Shown here piece after piece: positions 48,801 through 62,224 of a stretch of DNA of 64,000 bases. Where the stretch lies: positions 1 to 64,000 of the forward strand of contig JAECZT010000019.1 of assembly GCA_020055645.1 (NCBI GenBank), in the 5' to 3' direction. Source of the DNA: Tomocerus qinae (lineage: Eukaryota > Arthropoda > Collembola > Entomobryomorpha > Tomoceridae). Each line of letters begins with the position of its first letter. The stretch's first letter is position 1. The notes under the pieces were generated by a model. That model was not told where the DNA came from, did no database searches, and saw only the letters and a program-made list of their open reading frames with translations. A program made the translations under genes and the position numbers.

Positions 48801-51800
48801 ACTTTGAAAAAATTCGAGTGGCGTCGAAAGAATTCGACTTGCTTCGAAAGATTTCGAGTAGCCCCGAAAGTTTTCGAGTAGCCTCGAAAGTTTTCGAGTA
48901 GCCTCGAAACATTTCGAGTAGCCTCGAAACATTTCGAGTAGCCTCGAAACATTTCGAGTAGCCTCGAAAGATTTCGAGTATCCTCGAAAGATTTCGAGTA
49001 GCCTCGAAAGATTTCGAGTAGCCTCGAAAAAATTCGAGTAACATAGAAATTACTCGGGTAGACTCGAACGAACTAAGGTAGCCTCAAAAGAATTCGGGTA
49101 GCCACGAAAGAATTCGAGTAGCCTCGAAAGAATTCGAGTAGCCTCGAAAGAATACGAGTAACTTTGAAAAAATTCGAGTGGCTTCGAAAGAATTCGACTT
49201 GCTTCGAAAGATTTCGAGTAGCCTCGAAAGATTTCGAGTAGCCTCGAAACATTTCGAGTAGCCTCGAAACATTTCGAGTAGCCTCGAAACATTTCGAGTA
49301 GCCTCGAAACATTTCGAGTAGCCTCGAAAGAATTCGAAATGCTTCGAAGGAATTCGAGTAGCCTCGAAAGAATTCGAGTAGCCTCGAAAGAAATCCAGTA
49401 GCCTAAACAGGCTTCGAGACACCACGAAACATTTCAGTTGTCGTAGATCGAATTCAAGTAGACTCAAAAGAATTCTAGTAGCTTCGAAATAATTCCAATA
49501 GCCTTGAACGATTTCAAGTAGCCAGCAAACAGTTCTTTGTTGTTTGAAAGAATCCGAGTTGCCTCGAAGGAATTCGAAAACTCTCGAGACAATTTAAATA
49601 GCTTTGAATAAATTCGAATAGCTTCGATAAGATTCGAGTAGACTTGAAAGAATTCTAGCAGTCTCGAAAGAATTCGAGTAATTTCGAAAGAATTGAGGTA
49701 GCCTTGGAAGGATTCGGGTAGCCTCGAAACAACTCGAGTAGCCTCGAAAGACTTCGAGTAGCGTCGAAAGAATTGGAGTTGCCTCGAAAGAATTCGAGTA
49801 GCCTCGAAAGAATTCGAGTAGCCTCGAAAGAATTCGAGTAGCCTCGAAAGAATTCGAGTAGCCTCGAAAGAATTCGAGTAGCCTCGAAAGAATTCGAGTA
49901 GCCTCGAAAGAATTCGAGTAGCCTCGAAAGAATTCGAGTAGCCTCGAAAGAATTCGAGTAGCCTCGAAAGAATACGAGTAACTTTGAAAAAATTCGAGTG
50001 GCGTCGAAAGAATTCGACTTGCTTCGAAAGATTTCGAGTAGCCTCGAAAGATTTCGAGTATTCTCGAAAGATTTCGAGTAGCCTCGAAAGATTTTGAGTA
50101 GCCTCGAAAAAATTCGAGTAACATAGAAATTACTCGGGTAGCCTCGAACGAACTAAGGTAGCCTCAAAAGAATTCGGGTAGCCGCGAAAATATTCTAGGT
50201 AGCTTGAAAGGATCCGAGTTGCTTCCAAGAAATTGGAGTACTGTCAAGACACTTCGAATAGCTTTGAAGTAATTCGAATAGCCATGAAGGAATTCGAGTA
50301 GCCTCGCTAGAATTCGAGTAGCTTCGAAAGAATTCGAGTAGCCTCGAAAGAATTCGAGTAGCCTCGAAAGAATTCGAGTAGCCTTGAAAGGATTCGAGTA
50401 GCCTCGAAAGGATTCGAGTAGCCCCGAAACAATTCGAGTCACCTCGAAAGAATTCGAGTAACCTCGAAAGAATTCGAGTAACCTCGAAAGAATTCGAGTA
50501 ACCTCGAAAGAATTCGAGTAACCTCGAAAGAATTCGAGTAACCTCGAAAGAATTCGAGTAAATTCGAAAGAATTCGAGTAACCTCGAAAGAATTCGAGTA
50601 ACCTCAAAAGAATTCGGGTAGCTTCGAAAAAATTCTTTGTAGCTTGAAACTATCCGAGTAGCCACTAAGGAATTCGAGTTCCCTTAAGACACTTCGAATA
50701 TCTTTGAAAGAAATCGAATAGCTTTAAAATAATTCAAGTAGCTTCGAAAGGATTCGAGTAGCCTCGAAAGAATTCGAAATGCTTCGAAGGAATTCGAGTA
50801 GCCTCGAAAGAATTCGAGTAGCCTCGCAAGAATTCGAGTAGCCTCGGAAGAGTTTGAGTAGCCTCGGAAGAGTTTGAGTAGTCTCGAAAGAATTCGAGTA
50901 GCTTCGAAATAGTTCGAGTAGCCTCGAAAGAATTCGAGTAGGCTCGAAAAAATTCGAGTTGCCTCGCAAGATTTCAAATAGCATCAAATGAAATCGAGTA
51001 GCCTCAAAAGAATTCGCGTAGCATCGAAAGAATTCCAGTAGCCTCGGAAGAATTTGAGTAGCCTCGAAGGATTTCAAGTAACCTCGAAAAAATTCGAGTA
51101 GCATCGAAAGAAATCGGGCCTCGAACGAATTCAGGTAGCCTCGAAAGAATTCGAGTAGCCTTAAAATGATTCGAGTAGCCGCGAAACAATTCGAATAACC
51201 TCGAAAGAATTCGAGTAACCTCGAACGAATTCAGGTAGCCTCGAAAGAATTCGAGTAGCCTTGAAAGGATTCGAGTAGCCTCGAAAGAATTCGAGTAACC
51301 TCGAACGAATTCAGGTAGCCTCGAAAGAATTCGAGTAGCCTTGAAAGGATTCGAGTAGCCTCGAAACAATTCGAATAACCTCGAAAGAATTCGAGTAACC
51401 TCAAAAGAATTCGGGTAGCTTCGAAAAAGTTCTTTGTAGCTTAAAAGTATCCGAGTAGCCACTAAGGAATTCGAGTACCCTTAAGACACTTCGAATATCT
51501 TTGAAAGAAATCGAATAGCTTTAAAATAATTCAAGTAGCTTCGAAAGGATTCGAGTAGCCTCGAAAGAATTCGAAATGCTTCGAAGGAATTCGAGTAGCC
51601 TCGAAAGAATTCGAGTAGCCTTAAAAGGATTCGAGTAGCCTCGAAACAATTCGAATAACCTCGAAAGAATTCGAGTAACCTCGAAAGAATTCGAGTAACC
51701 TCGAACGAATTCAGGTTGCCTCGAAAGAATTCGAGTAGCCTTAAAAGGATTCGAGAAGCCTCGAAACAATTCGAATAACCTCGAAAGAATTCGAATAACC

Positions 51801-52819
51801 TCGAAAGAATTCGAGTAACCTCGAACGAATTCAGGTAGCCTTGAAAGGATTCGAGTAGCCTCGAAACAATTCGAATAACCTCGAAAGAATTCGAGTAACC
51901 TCAAAAGAATTCGGGTAGCTTCGAAAAAGTTCTTTGTAGCTTAAAAGTATCCGAGTAGCCGCTAAGGAATTCGAGTACCCTTAAGACACTTCGAATATCT
52001 TTGAAAGAAATCGAATAGCTTTAAAATAATTCAAGTAGCTTCGAAAGGATTCGAGTAGCCTCGAAAGAATTCGAAATGCTTCGAAGGAATTCGAGTAGCC
52101 TCGAAAGAATTTGAGTAGCTTCGAAAGAATTCCAGTACCCTAAAAAGATTTCGAGACGCCAAGAAACATTATAGTTGTCGTAGAAAGAATTCAAGTAGAC
52201 TCAAAAGAATTCTAGTAGATTCGAAATAATTCCAATAGCCTTGAACGCGTTCAAGTAGCCACGAAACAACTCTTTGTTGTTTGAAATAATCAGAGTTGCC
52301 TCGAAGGATATCGGGTACCCTCGAGACAATTTAAACATCTTTGAACAAATTCGAATAACTTCGAAAAGATTCGAGTAGCGTCGAAAGAATTCCAGTAGCC
52401 TAAACAGGCTTCGAGACACCACGAAACATTTCAGTTGTCGTAGATCGAATTCAAGTAGACTCAAAAGAATTCTAGTAGCTTCGAAATAATTAAAATAGCC
52501 TTGAACGATTTCAAGTAGCCACCAAACAGTTCTTTGTTGTTTGAAAGAATCCGAGTTGCCTCGATGGAATTCGAAAACTCTTGAGACAATTTAAATAGCT
52601 TTGAACAAATTCGAATAGCTTCGAAAAGATTCGAGTAGCCCTGAAAGAATTCTAGCAGTCTCGAAAAAATTCGTGTAATTTCGAAAGAACTCAGGTAGCC
52701 TTGGAAGGATTCGGGTGCCCTCGAAACAACTCGAGTAGACTCGAAAGAATACGAGTAACTTTGAAAAAATACGAGTGGCATCGAAAGAATTCGAGTAGCC
52801 TCGAAAGATTTCGAGTAGC
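45801..52819 (-). repeat. 20-bp minisatellite array, right arm (inverted)
   Basis: About 7.0 kb of the same 20-bp repeat in opposite orientation, roughly half the length of the left arm. Ordered variant blocks match the left arm in mirror image: 50977-52859 with 29880-31782 (start+end sums 82739, then 82759 after a one-unit shift), 49594-50665 with 33951-34983, 48205-49292 with 32867-33951, and 45814-47288 with 40672-42146 (sum 87960). The arm is thus a shuffled, shortened copy, and the 1.02-kb triplication, the solo LTR and about 2.2 kb of inner array are missing. Confidence 0.93.
49781..49973 (-). repeat. Homogeneous run of perfect 20-bp units, right arm
   Basis: Nine full identical units plus a partial one, ending where AATTCG becomes AATACG. 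It is the counterpart of the run at 34571-34770, but its flanking variant units are not identical to those of the left arm. Confidence 0.88.
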
Positions 52820-55800
52820 GTTTTTGTTTAAGTATCATAAAGTCAGAACCGAACGACAATATAATACTGGTTACGTTGAATAATGATTAAAGTATTCTCA
52901 TTTATATCTGCAATTTCGGTTTACAATTAATACACTTGAATCTTTGCTGCGAAAAGAATTAATAGTAATTATCAGTGTAGCATTGCCTTTTAAAAATTAA
53001 ATTTTACGTTTTGAAAGCACTAACTAATTCAAAGAACTACACCTTGGTAAATAAATTATTCATATTTTAAAGAATTAAAATTTCCGGTTTTAACGGGTAA
53101 TAACTGTTTTTTTCAAATAACCTGAAAAATTCCATTTTAAAAAATACAATAAGAAATGCCATTACGCATTAATTATACTTTTAAGGTAGATAGATTTTAT
53201 TGTAAATTATATAAACGAAGTCTTTCGATTATTAGAAATATAATTATGATTTTTACAGAGTATCTAAAACTGTTTTTAATTTGCCTATAAACATTTAAAT
53301 TTGGAACGTCCTCTGCGAAAAGAATAATAGAGTCGGATAAAAGCGTTTTACAATAATAATACTTCAGTATTATATACTATTATATGAACTGTTCAAAAAT
53401 GACAATAGTAGAAGCTATAAAAAAGGTCTTGGTTTAAGAACCATAAGGTCTGAACCGAACGACAATATATTACTGGTTACGTTGAATAATGATTAAAGTA
53501 TTTTCATTTATATCTGCAATTTCGGTTTACAATTAATACACTTGAATCTTTACTGCGAAAAGAATTAATAGTAATTATCAGTTTAGCATTGCCTTTAAAA
53601 AATTAAATTTTACGCTTTGAAAGCACTAACTAATTCAAAGAACTACCACCAAGTGTGAATTGTGAACACGAAACCTTGGTAAATAAATTATTCATATTTT
53701 AAAGAATTAAAATTTCCGGTTTTAACGGGTAATAGCTGTTTTTTCAAATGATCTGAAAAATTCTATTTTAAAAAATACAATAAGAAATGCCATTGCGCAT
53801 TAATTATACTTTTATGGTATATAGATTTTATTGTAAATTATATAAACGAAGTCTTTCGATTATTAGAAATATAATTATGATTTTTACAGAGTATCTAAAA
53901 CCGTTTTTAATTTGCCTATAAACATTTTAATTTGGAACGTCCTCTGCGAAAAGAATAATAGAGTCGGATAAAAGCGTTTTACAATAATAATACTTCAGTA
54001 TTATATACTATTATATGAACTGTTCAAAAATGACAATAGTAGAAGCTATAAAAAGGTCTTTGTTTAAGAACAATAAGGTCTGAACCGAACGACAATATAT
54101 TACTGGTTACGTTGAATAATGATTAAAGTATTCTCATTTATATCTGCAATTTCGGTTTACAATTAATACACTTGAATCTTTACTGCGAAAAGAATTAATA
54201 GTATTTATCAGTGTAGCATTGCCTTTTAAAAATTAAAGTTTACGCTTTGAAAGCACTAACTAATTCAAAGAACTACCACCAAGAGTGAATTGTGAACACG
54301 AAACCTTGGTAAATAAATTATTCATATTTTAAAGAATTAAAATTTCCGGTTTTAACGGGTAATAACTGTTTTTTTTCAAATAACCTGAAAAATTCTATTT
54401 TAAAAAATACAATAAGAATTGCCATTACGCATTAATTATACTTTTGTGGTACACAGATATTATTGTAAATTATATAAACGAAGTCTTTCGATTATTAGAA
54501 ATATAATTATGATTTTTACAGAGTATCTAAAACTGTTTTTAATTTGCCTATAAACATTTAAATTTGGAACGTCCCCTGCGAAAAGAATAATAGAGTCAGA
54601 TAAAAGCGTTTTACAATAATAATACTTCAGTATTATATACTATTATATGAACTGTTCAAAAATGACAATAGTAGAAGCTATAAAAAAGGTCTTTGTTTAA
54701 GAACCATAAGGTCTGAACCGAACGACAATATATTAATGGTTACGTTGAATAATGATTAAAGTATTCTCATTTATATCTGCAATTTCGGTTTACAATTAAT
54801 ACACTTAAATCTTTACTGCGAAAAGAATTAATAGTATTTATCAGTGTAGCATTGCCTTTTAAAAATTAAATTTTACGCTTTGAAAGCACTAACTAATTCA
54901 AAGAACTACCACCAAGAGTGAATTGTGAACATGAAACCTTGGTAAATAAATTATTCACATTTTAAAGAATTAAAATTTCCGGTTTTAATGGGTAATAACT
55001 GTTTTTTTCAAATAACCTGAAAAATTCTATTTTAAAAAATACAATAAGAAATGCCATTACGCATTAATTCTACTTTTGTGGTAGACAGATATTATTGTAA
55101 ATTATATAAACGAAGTCTTTCGATTATTAGAAATATAATTATGATTTTTACACAGTATATAAAATTTTCTATCATTTGCCTATAAACATTTAAATTTGAA
55201 ACGTCCTTTGCGAAAAAATAATAGTCAGATAGAAGTATTTTCACAATGTGAATACTTCTGTATTATATACTATAACACGGACTGTCCATAAATGACAATA
55301 GTAGAAGCTAGGCAAAACGTCTTTGTTTAAGTATCATTAAGTCAGAACCGAACGACAATATAATACTGGTTACGTTGAATAATGATTAAAGTATTCTCAT
55401 TTATATCTGCAATTTCGGTTTACAATTAATAAACTTGAATCTTTGCTGCGAAAAGAATTAATAGTAATTATCAGTTTAGCATTGCCTTTAAAATTAAAGT
55501 TTACGCTTTGAAAGCACTAACTAATTCAAAGAACTACCACCAAGTGTGAATTGTGAACACTAAACCTTGGTAAATAAATTATTCATATTTTAAAGAATTA
55601 AAATTTCCGGTTTTAACGGGTAATAGCTGTTTTTTTCAAATAACCTGAAAATTCTATTTTAAAAAATACAATAAGAAATGCCATTACGCATTAATTATAC
55701 TTTTATGGTAGACAGATTTTATTGTAAATTATATAAACGAAGTCTTTCGATTATTAGAAATATAATTATGATTTTTACAGAGTACCTAAAACTGTTTTTA

Positions 55801-58800
55801 ATTTGCCTATAAACATTTAAATTTGGAACACCCTCTACGAAAAGAATAATAGTCAGATAGAAGTATTTTACAATGTGAATACTTCTGTATTATATACTAT
55901 AACACGGACTGTCCATAAATGACAATAGTAGAAGCCAGGAAAAACGTCTTTGTTTAAGTATCATTAAGTCAGAACCGAACGACAATATAATACTGGTTAC
56001 GTTGAATAATGATTAAAGTATTCTCATTTATATCTGCAATTTCGGTTTACAATTAATACACTTGAATCTTTGCTGCGAAAAGAATTAATAGTAATTATCA
56101 GTGTAGCATTGCCTTTTAAAAATTAAATTTTACGCTTTGAAATCACTAACTAATTCAAAGAACTACCACCAAGAGTGAATTGTGAACACGAAACCTTGGT
56201 AAATAAATTATTCATATTTTAAAGAATTAAAATTTCCGGTTTTAACGGGTAATTACTGTTTTTTTCAAATAACCTGAAAAATTCTATTTTAAAAATACAA
56301 TAAGAAATGCCATTGCACATTAATTATACTTTTATGGTATATAGATTTTAGTGTAAATTATATAAACGAAGTCTTTCAAATATTAGAAACATAATTATGA
56401 TTTTTACAGAGTATCTAAAACTGTTTTTAAGTTGCCTATAAATATTTAAATTTGAAACGTCCTCTGCGAAAAGAATAATAGTCAGATAGAAGTATTTTAC
56501 AATGTGAATACTTCTGTATTATATACTATAACACGGACTGTCCATAAATGACAATAATAGAAGCTAGGCAAAACGTCTTTGTTTAAGTATCATAAAGTCA
56601 GAACCGAACGACAATATAATACTGGTTACGTTGAATAATGATTAAAGTATTCTCATTTATATCTGCAATTTCGGTTTACAATTAATAAACTTGAATCTTT
56701 GCTGCGAAAAGAATTAGTAGTAATTATCAGTGTAGCATTGCCTTTTAAAAATTAAATTTTACGTTTTGAAAGCACTAACTAATTCAAAGAACTACCACCA
56801 AGAGTGAATTGTGAACACGAAACCTTGGTAAATAAATTATTCATATTTTAAAGAATTAAAATTTCCGGTTTTAACGGGTAATAGCTGTTTTTTCAAATAA
56901 CCTGAAAAATTCTATTTTAAAAAATACAATAAGAAATGCCATTGCGCATTAATTATACTTTTATGGTATATAGATTTTATTGTAAATTATATAAACGAAG
57001 TCTTTCGATTATTAGAAATATAATTATGATTTTTATACAGTATATAAAATTTTTTATAATTTGCCTATAAACATTTAAATTTGAAACGTCCCTCTGCGAA
57101 AAGAATAATAGTCAGATAGAAGTATTTTACAATGTGAATACTTCTGTATTATATACTATAACACGGACTGTCCATAAATGACAATAGTAGAAGCTAGGCA
57201 AAACGTCTCTTGTTTAAGTATCATTAAGTCAGAACCGAACGACAATATAATACTGGTTACGTTGAATAATGATTAAAGTATTCTCATTTATATCTGCAAT
57301 TTCGGTTTACAATTAATAAACTTGAATCTTTGCTGCGAAAAGAATTAATAGTAATTATCAGTTTAGCATTGCCTTTAAAAAATAAAATTTGACGCTTTGA
57401 AAGCACTAACTAATTCAAAGAACTACTACCAAGTGTGAATTGTGAACACGAAACCTTGGTAAATAAATTATTCATATTTTAAAGAATTAAAATTTCCGGT
57501 TTTAACGGGTAATAGCTGTTTTTTCAAATAACCTGAAAAATTCTATTTTAAAAAATACAATAAGAAATGCCATTGCGCATTAATTATACTTTTATGGTAT
57601 ATAGATTTTATTGTAAATTATATAAACGAAGTCTTTCGATTATTAGAAATATAATTATGATTTTTACAGAGTATCTAAAACTGTTTTTAATTTGCCTATA
57701 AACATTTAAATTTGGAACGTCCTCTGCGAAAAGAATAATAGAGTCGGATAAAAGCGTTTTACAATAATAATACTTCAGTATTATATACTATTATATGAAC
57801 TGTTCAAAAATGACAATAGTAGAAGCTATAAAAAAGGTCTTGGTTTAAGAACCATAAGGTCTGAACCGAACGACAATATATTACTGGTTACGTTGAATAA
57901 TGATTAAAGTATTCTCATTTATATCCGCAATTTCGGTTTACAATTAATACACTTGAATCTTTACTGCGAAAAGAATTAATAGTATTTATCAGTGTAGCAT
58001 TGCCTTTTAAAAATTAAATTTTACGCTTTGAAAGCACTAACTAATTCAAAGAACTACCACCAAGAGTGAATTGTGAACATGAAACCTTGGTAAATAAATT
58101 ATTCACATTTTAAAGAATTAAAATTTCCGGTTTTAATGGGTAATAACTGTTTTTTTCAAATAACCTGAAAAATTCTATTTTAAAAAATACAATAAGAAAT
58201 GCCATTACGCATTAATTCTACTTTTGTGGTAGACAGATATTATTGTAAATTATATAAACGAAGTCTTTCGATTATTAGAAATATAATTATGATTTTTACA
58301 CAGTATATAAAATTTTCTATCATTTGCCTATAAACATTTAAATTTGAAACGTCCTTTGCGAAAAAAATAATAGTCAGATAGAAGTATTTTACAATGTGAA
58401 TACTTCTGTATTATATACTATAACACGGACTGTCCATAAATGACAATAGTAGAAGCTAGGCAAAACGTCTTTGTTTAAGTATCATTAAGTCAGAACCGAA
58501 CGACAATATAATACTGGTTACGTTGAATAATGATTAAAGTATTCTCATTTATATCTGCAATTTCGGTTTACAATTAATACACTTGAATCTTTACTGCGAA
58601 AAGAATTAATAGTATTTATCTGTGTAGCGTTGCCTTTTAAAAATTATATTTTACGCTTTGAAAGCACTAACTAATTCAAAGAACTACCACCAAGTGTGAA
58701 TTGTGAACACGAAACCTTGGTAAATAAATTATTTATATTTAAAAGAATTAAAATTTCCGGTTTTAACGGGTAATAGCTGTTTTTTTCAAATAACCTGAAA

Positions 58801-61800
58801 AATTCTATTTTAAAAAATACAATAGGAAATGCCATTACGAATTAATTATACTTTTATGGTAGACAGATTTTATTGTAAATTATATAAACGAAGTCTTTCG
58901 ATTATTAGAAATATAATTATGATTTTTACAGAGTATCTAAAACTGTTTTTAATTTGCCTATAAACATTTAAATTTGGAACGTCCTCTGCGAAAAGAATAA
59001 CAGAGTCAGATAAAAGCGTTTTACAATAATAATACTTCAGTATTATATACTATTATATGAACTGTTCAATAATGACAATAGTAGAAGCTATAAAAAAGGT
59101 CTTTGTTTAAGAACTATAAGGTCTGAACCGAACGACAATATATTACTGGTTACGTTGAATAATGATTAAAGTATTCTCATTTATATCTGCAATTTCGGTT
59201 TACAATTAATACACTTGAATCTTTACTGCGAAAAGAATTAATAGTATTTATCAGTGTAGCATTGCCTTTTAAAAATTAAATTTTACGCTTTGAAAGCACT
59301 AACTAATTCAAAGAACTACCACCAAATATGAATTGTGATTACGAAACCTTGGTAAATAAATTATTCACATTTTAAAGAATTAAAATTTCCGGTTTTAACG
59401 GGTAATAACTGTTTTTCAAATAACCTGAAAAATTCTATTTTAAAAAATACAATAAGAAATGCCATTACGCATTAATTCTACTTTTGTGGTAGACAGATAT
59501 TATTGTAAATTATATAAACGAAGTCTTTCGATTATTAGAAATATAATTATGATTTTTACGCAGTATATAAAATTTTTTATAATTTGCCTATAAACATTTA
59601 AATTTGGAACGTCCTCTGCGAAAAGAATAATAGTCAGATAGAAGTATTTTACAATGTGAATACTTCTGTATTATATACTATAACACGGACTGTCCATAAA
59701 TGACAATAGTAGAAGCCAGGAAAAACGTCTTTGTTTAAGTATCATAAAGTCAGAACCGAACGACAATATATTACTGGTTACGTTGAATAATGATTAAAGT
59801 ATTCTCATTTATATCTGCAATTTCGGTTTACAATTAATACACTTGAATCTTTACTGCGAAAAGAATTAATAGTATTTATCAGTGTAGCATTGCCTTTTAA
59901 AAATTAAATTTTACGCTTTGAAAGCACTAACTAATTCAAAGAACTACCACCAAATATGAATTGTGATTACGAAACCTTGGTAAATAAATTATTCACATTT
60001 TAAAGAATTAAAATTTCCGGTTTTAACGGGTAATAACTGTTTTTTTCAAATAACCTGAAAAATTCTATTTTAAAAAATACAATAAGAAATGCCATTACGC
60101 ATTAATTCTACTTTTGTGGTAGACAGATATTATTGTAAATTATATAAACGAAGTCTTTCGATTATTAGAAATATAATTATGATTTTTACGCAGTATATAA
60201 AATTTTTTATAATTTGCCTATAAACATTTAAATTTGGAACGTCCTCTGCGAAAAGAATAATAGTCAGATAGAAGTATTTTACAATGTGAATACTTCTGTA
60301 TTATATACTATAACACGGACTGTCCATAAATGACAATAGTAGAAGCCAGGAAAAACGTCTTTGTTTAAGTATCATAAAGTCAGAACCGAACGACAATATA
60401 TTACTGGTTACGTTGAATAATGATTAAAGCATTCTCATTTATATCTGCAATTTCGGTTTACAATTAATACACTTGAATCTTTACTGCGATAAGAATTAAT
60501 AGTAATTATCAGTTTAGCATTGCCTTTAAAAAATTAAATTTCACGCTTTGAAAGCACTAACTAATTTAAAGAACTACCACCAAGTGTGAATTGTGAACAC
60601 GAAACCTTGGTAAATAAATTATTCATATTTTAAAGAATTAAAATTTCCGGTTTTAACGGGTAATAGCTGTTTTTTTCAAATAACCTGAAAAATTCTATTT
60701 TAAAAAATACAATAAGAAATGCCATTACGCATTAATTATACTTTTATGGTAGACAGATTTTATTGTAAATTATATAAACGAAGTCTTTCGATTATTAGAA
60801 ATATAATTATGATTTTTACAGAGTATCTAAAACTGTTTTTAATTTGCCTATAAACATTTAAATTTGGAACGTCCTCTGCGAAAAGAATAACAGAGTCAGA
60901 TAAAAGCGTTTTACAATAATAATACTTCAGTATTATATACTATTATATGAACTGTTCAAAAATGACAATAGTAGAAGCTATAAAAAGGTCTTTGTTTAAG
61001 AACTATAAGGTCTGAACCGAACGACAATATATTACTGGTTACGTTGAATAATGATTAAAGTATTCTCATTTATATCTGCAATTTCGGTTTACAATTAATA
61101 CACTTGAATCTTTACTGCGAAAAGAATTAATAGTATTTATCAGTGTAGCATTGCCTTTTAAAAATTAAATTTTACGCTTTGAAAGCACTAACTAATTCAA
61201 AGAACTACCACCAAGAGTGAATTGTGAACACGAAACCTTGGTAAATAAATTATTCATATTTTAAAGAATTAAAATTTCCGGTTTTAACGGGTAATAACTG
61301 TTTTTTTTTCAAATAACCTGAAAAATTCTATTTTAAAAAATACAATAAGAATTGCCATTACGCATTAATTATACTTTTGTGGTACACAGATATTATTGTA
61401 AATTATATAAACGAAGTCTTTCGATTATTAGAAATATAATTATGATTTTTACAGAGTATCTAAAACTGTTTTTAATTTGCCTATAAACATTTAAATTTGG
61501 AACGTCCCCTGCGAAAAGAATAATAGAGTCAGATAAAAGCGTTTTACAATAATAATACTTCAGTATTATATACTATTATATGAACTGTTCAAAAATGACA
61601 ATAGTAGAAGCTATAAAAGGTCTTTGTTTAAGAACCATAAGGTCTGAACCGAACGACAATATATTAATGGTTACGTTGAATAATGATTAAAGTATTCTCA
61701 TTTATATCTGCAATTTCGGTTTACAATTAATACACTTAAATCTTTACTGCGAAAAGAATTAATAGTATTTATCAGTGTAGCATTGCCTTTTAAAAATTAA

Positions 61801-62212
61801 ATTTTACGCTTTGAAAGCACTAACTAATTCAAAGAACTACCACCAAGAGTGAATTGTGAACATGAAACCTTGGTAAATAAATTATTCACATTTTAAAGAA
61901 TTAAAATTTCCGGTTTTAATGGGTAATAACTGTTTTTTTCAAATAACCTGAAAAATTCTATTTTAAAAAATACAATAAGAAATGCCATTACGCATTAATT
62001 CTACTTTTGTGGAAGACAGATATTATTGTAAATTATATAAACGAAGTCTTTCGATTATTAGAAATATAATTATGATTTTTACACAGTATATAAAATTTTC
62101 TATCATTTGCCTATAAACATTTAAATTTGAAACGTCCTTTGCGAAAAAAATAATAGTCAGATAGAAGTATTTTACAATGTGAATACTTCTGTATTATATA
62201 CTATAACACGGA
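52820..62212 (-). repeat. 630-bp satellite array, minus orientation, right arm
   Basis: About 15 monomers. The junction to the 20-bp array (GCGTTTTTGTTTAAGTATC) is the reverse complement of the one at about 29917, apart from no visible change. Moving outward, the first 3.5 kb is collinear with the left arm, allowing for the hAT-like insertion there and a 26-bp deletion here near 53040. Farther out, unit-specific variants correspond to left-arm units at about 21.6 kb, 13.0 kb and 12.2 kb, so the arms differ by higher-order block gains and losses. There is no insertion or gene in this stretch. Confidence 0.93.
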
Positions 62213-62224
62213 TTAATAATAATT
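62206..62224. other. Head-to-head satellite inversion junction, copy 2
   Basis: Same sequence as the junction at 2086-2104, exactly 60,120 bp away: minus monomer to ACACGGA, then TTAAT, then plus monomer. The preceding 2.09 kb matches 1-2092 closely. Confidence 0.9.

Larger units (their letters stand above)
25705..62212. repeat. Compound inverted repeat (630-bp and 20-bp arrays on both sides of the Penelope-like fragment)
   Basis: Left arm: plus 630-mers (continuing outward to 2093) then plus 20-mers. Right arm: minus 20-mers then minus 630-mers. The outermost 20-mer blocks (29880-30538 and 52201-52859) are nearly identical in mirror image; their translations differ at one residue in about 219. 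Inner parts are rearranged, and the arms differ in length (20-mers 14.5 against 7.0 kb). Confidence 0.9.

Noticed and set aside
29918-52819. CRISPR array
   Set aside because: Units are directly abutting 20-mers with no unique spacers, and the setting is eukaryotic.
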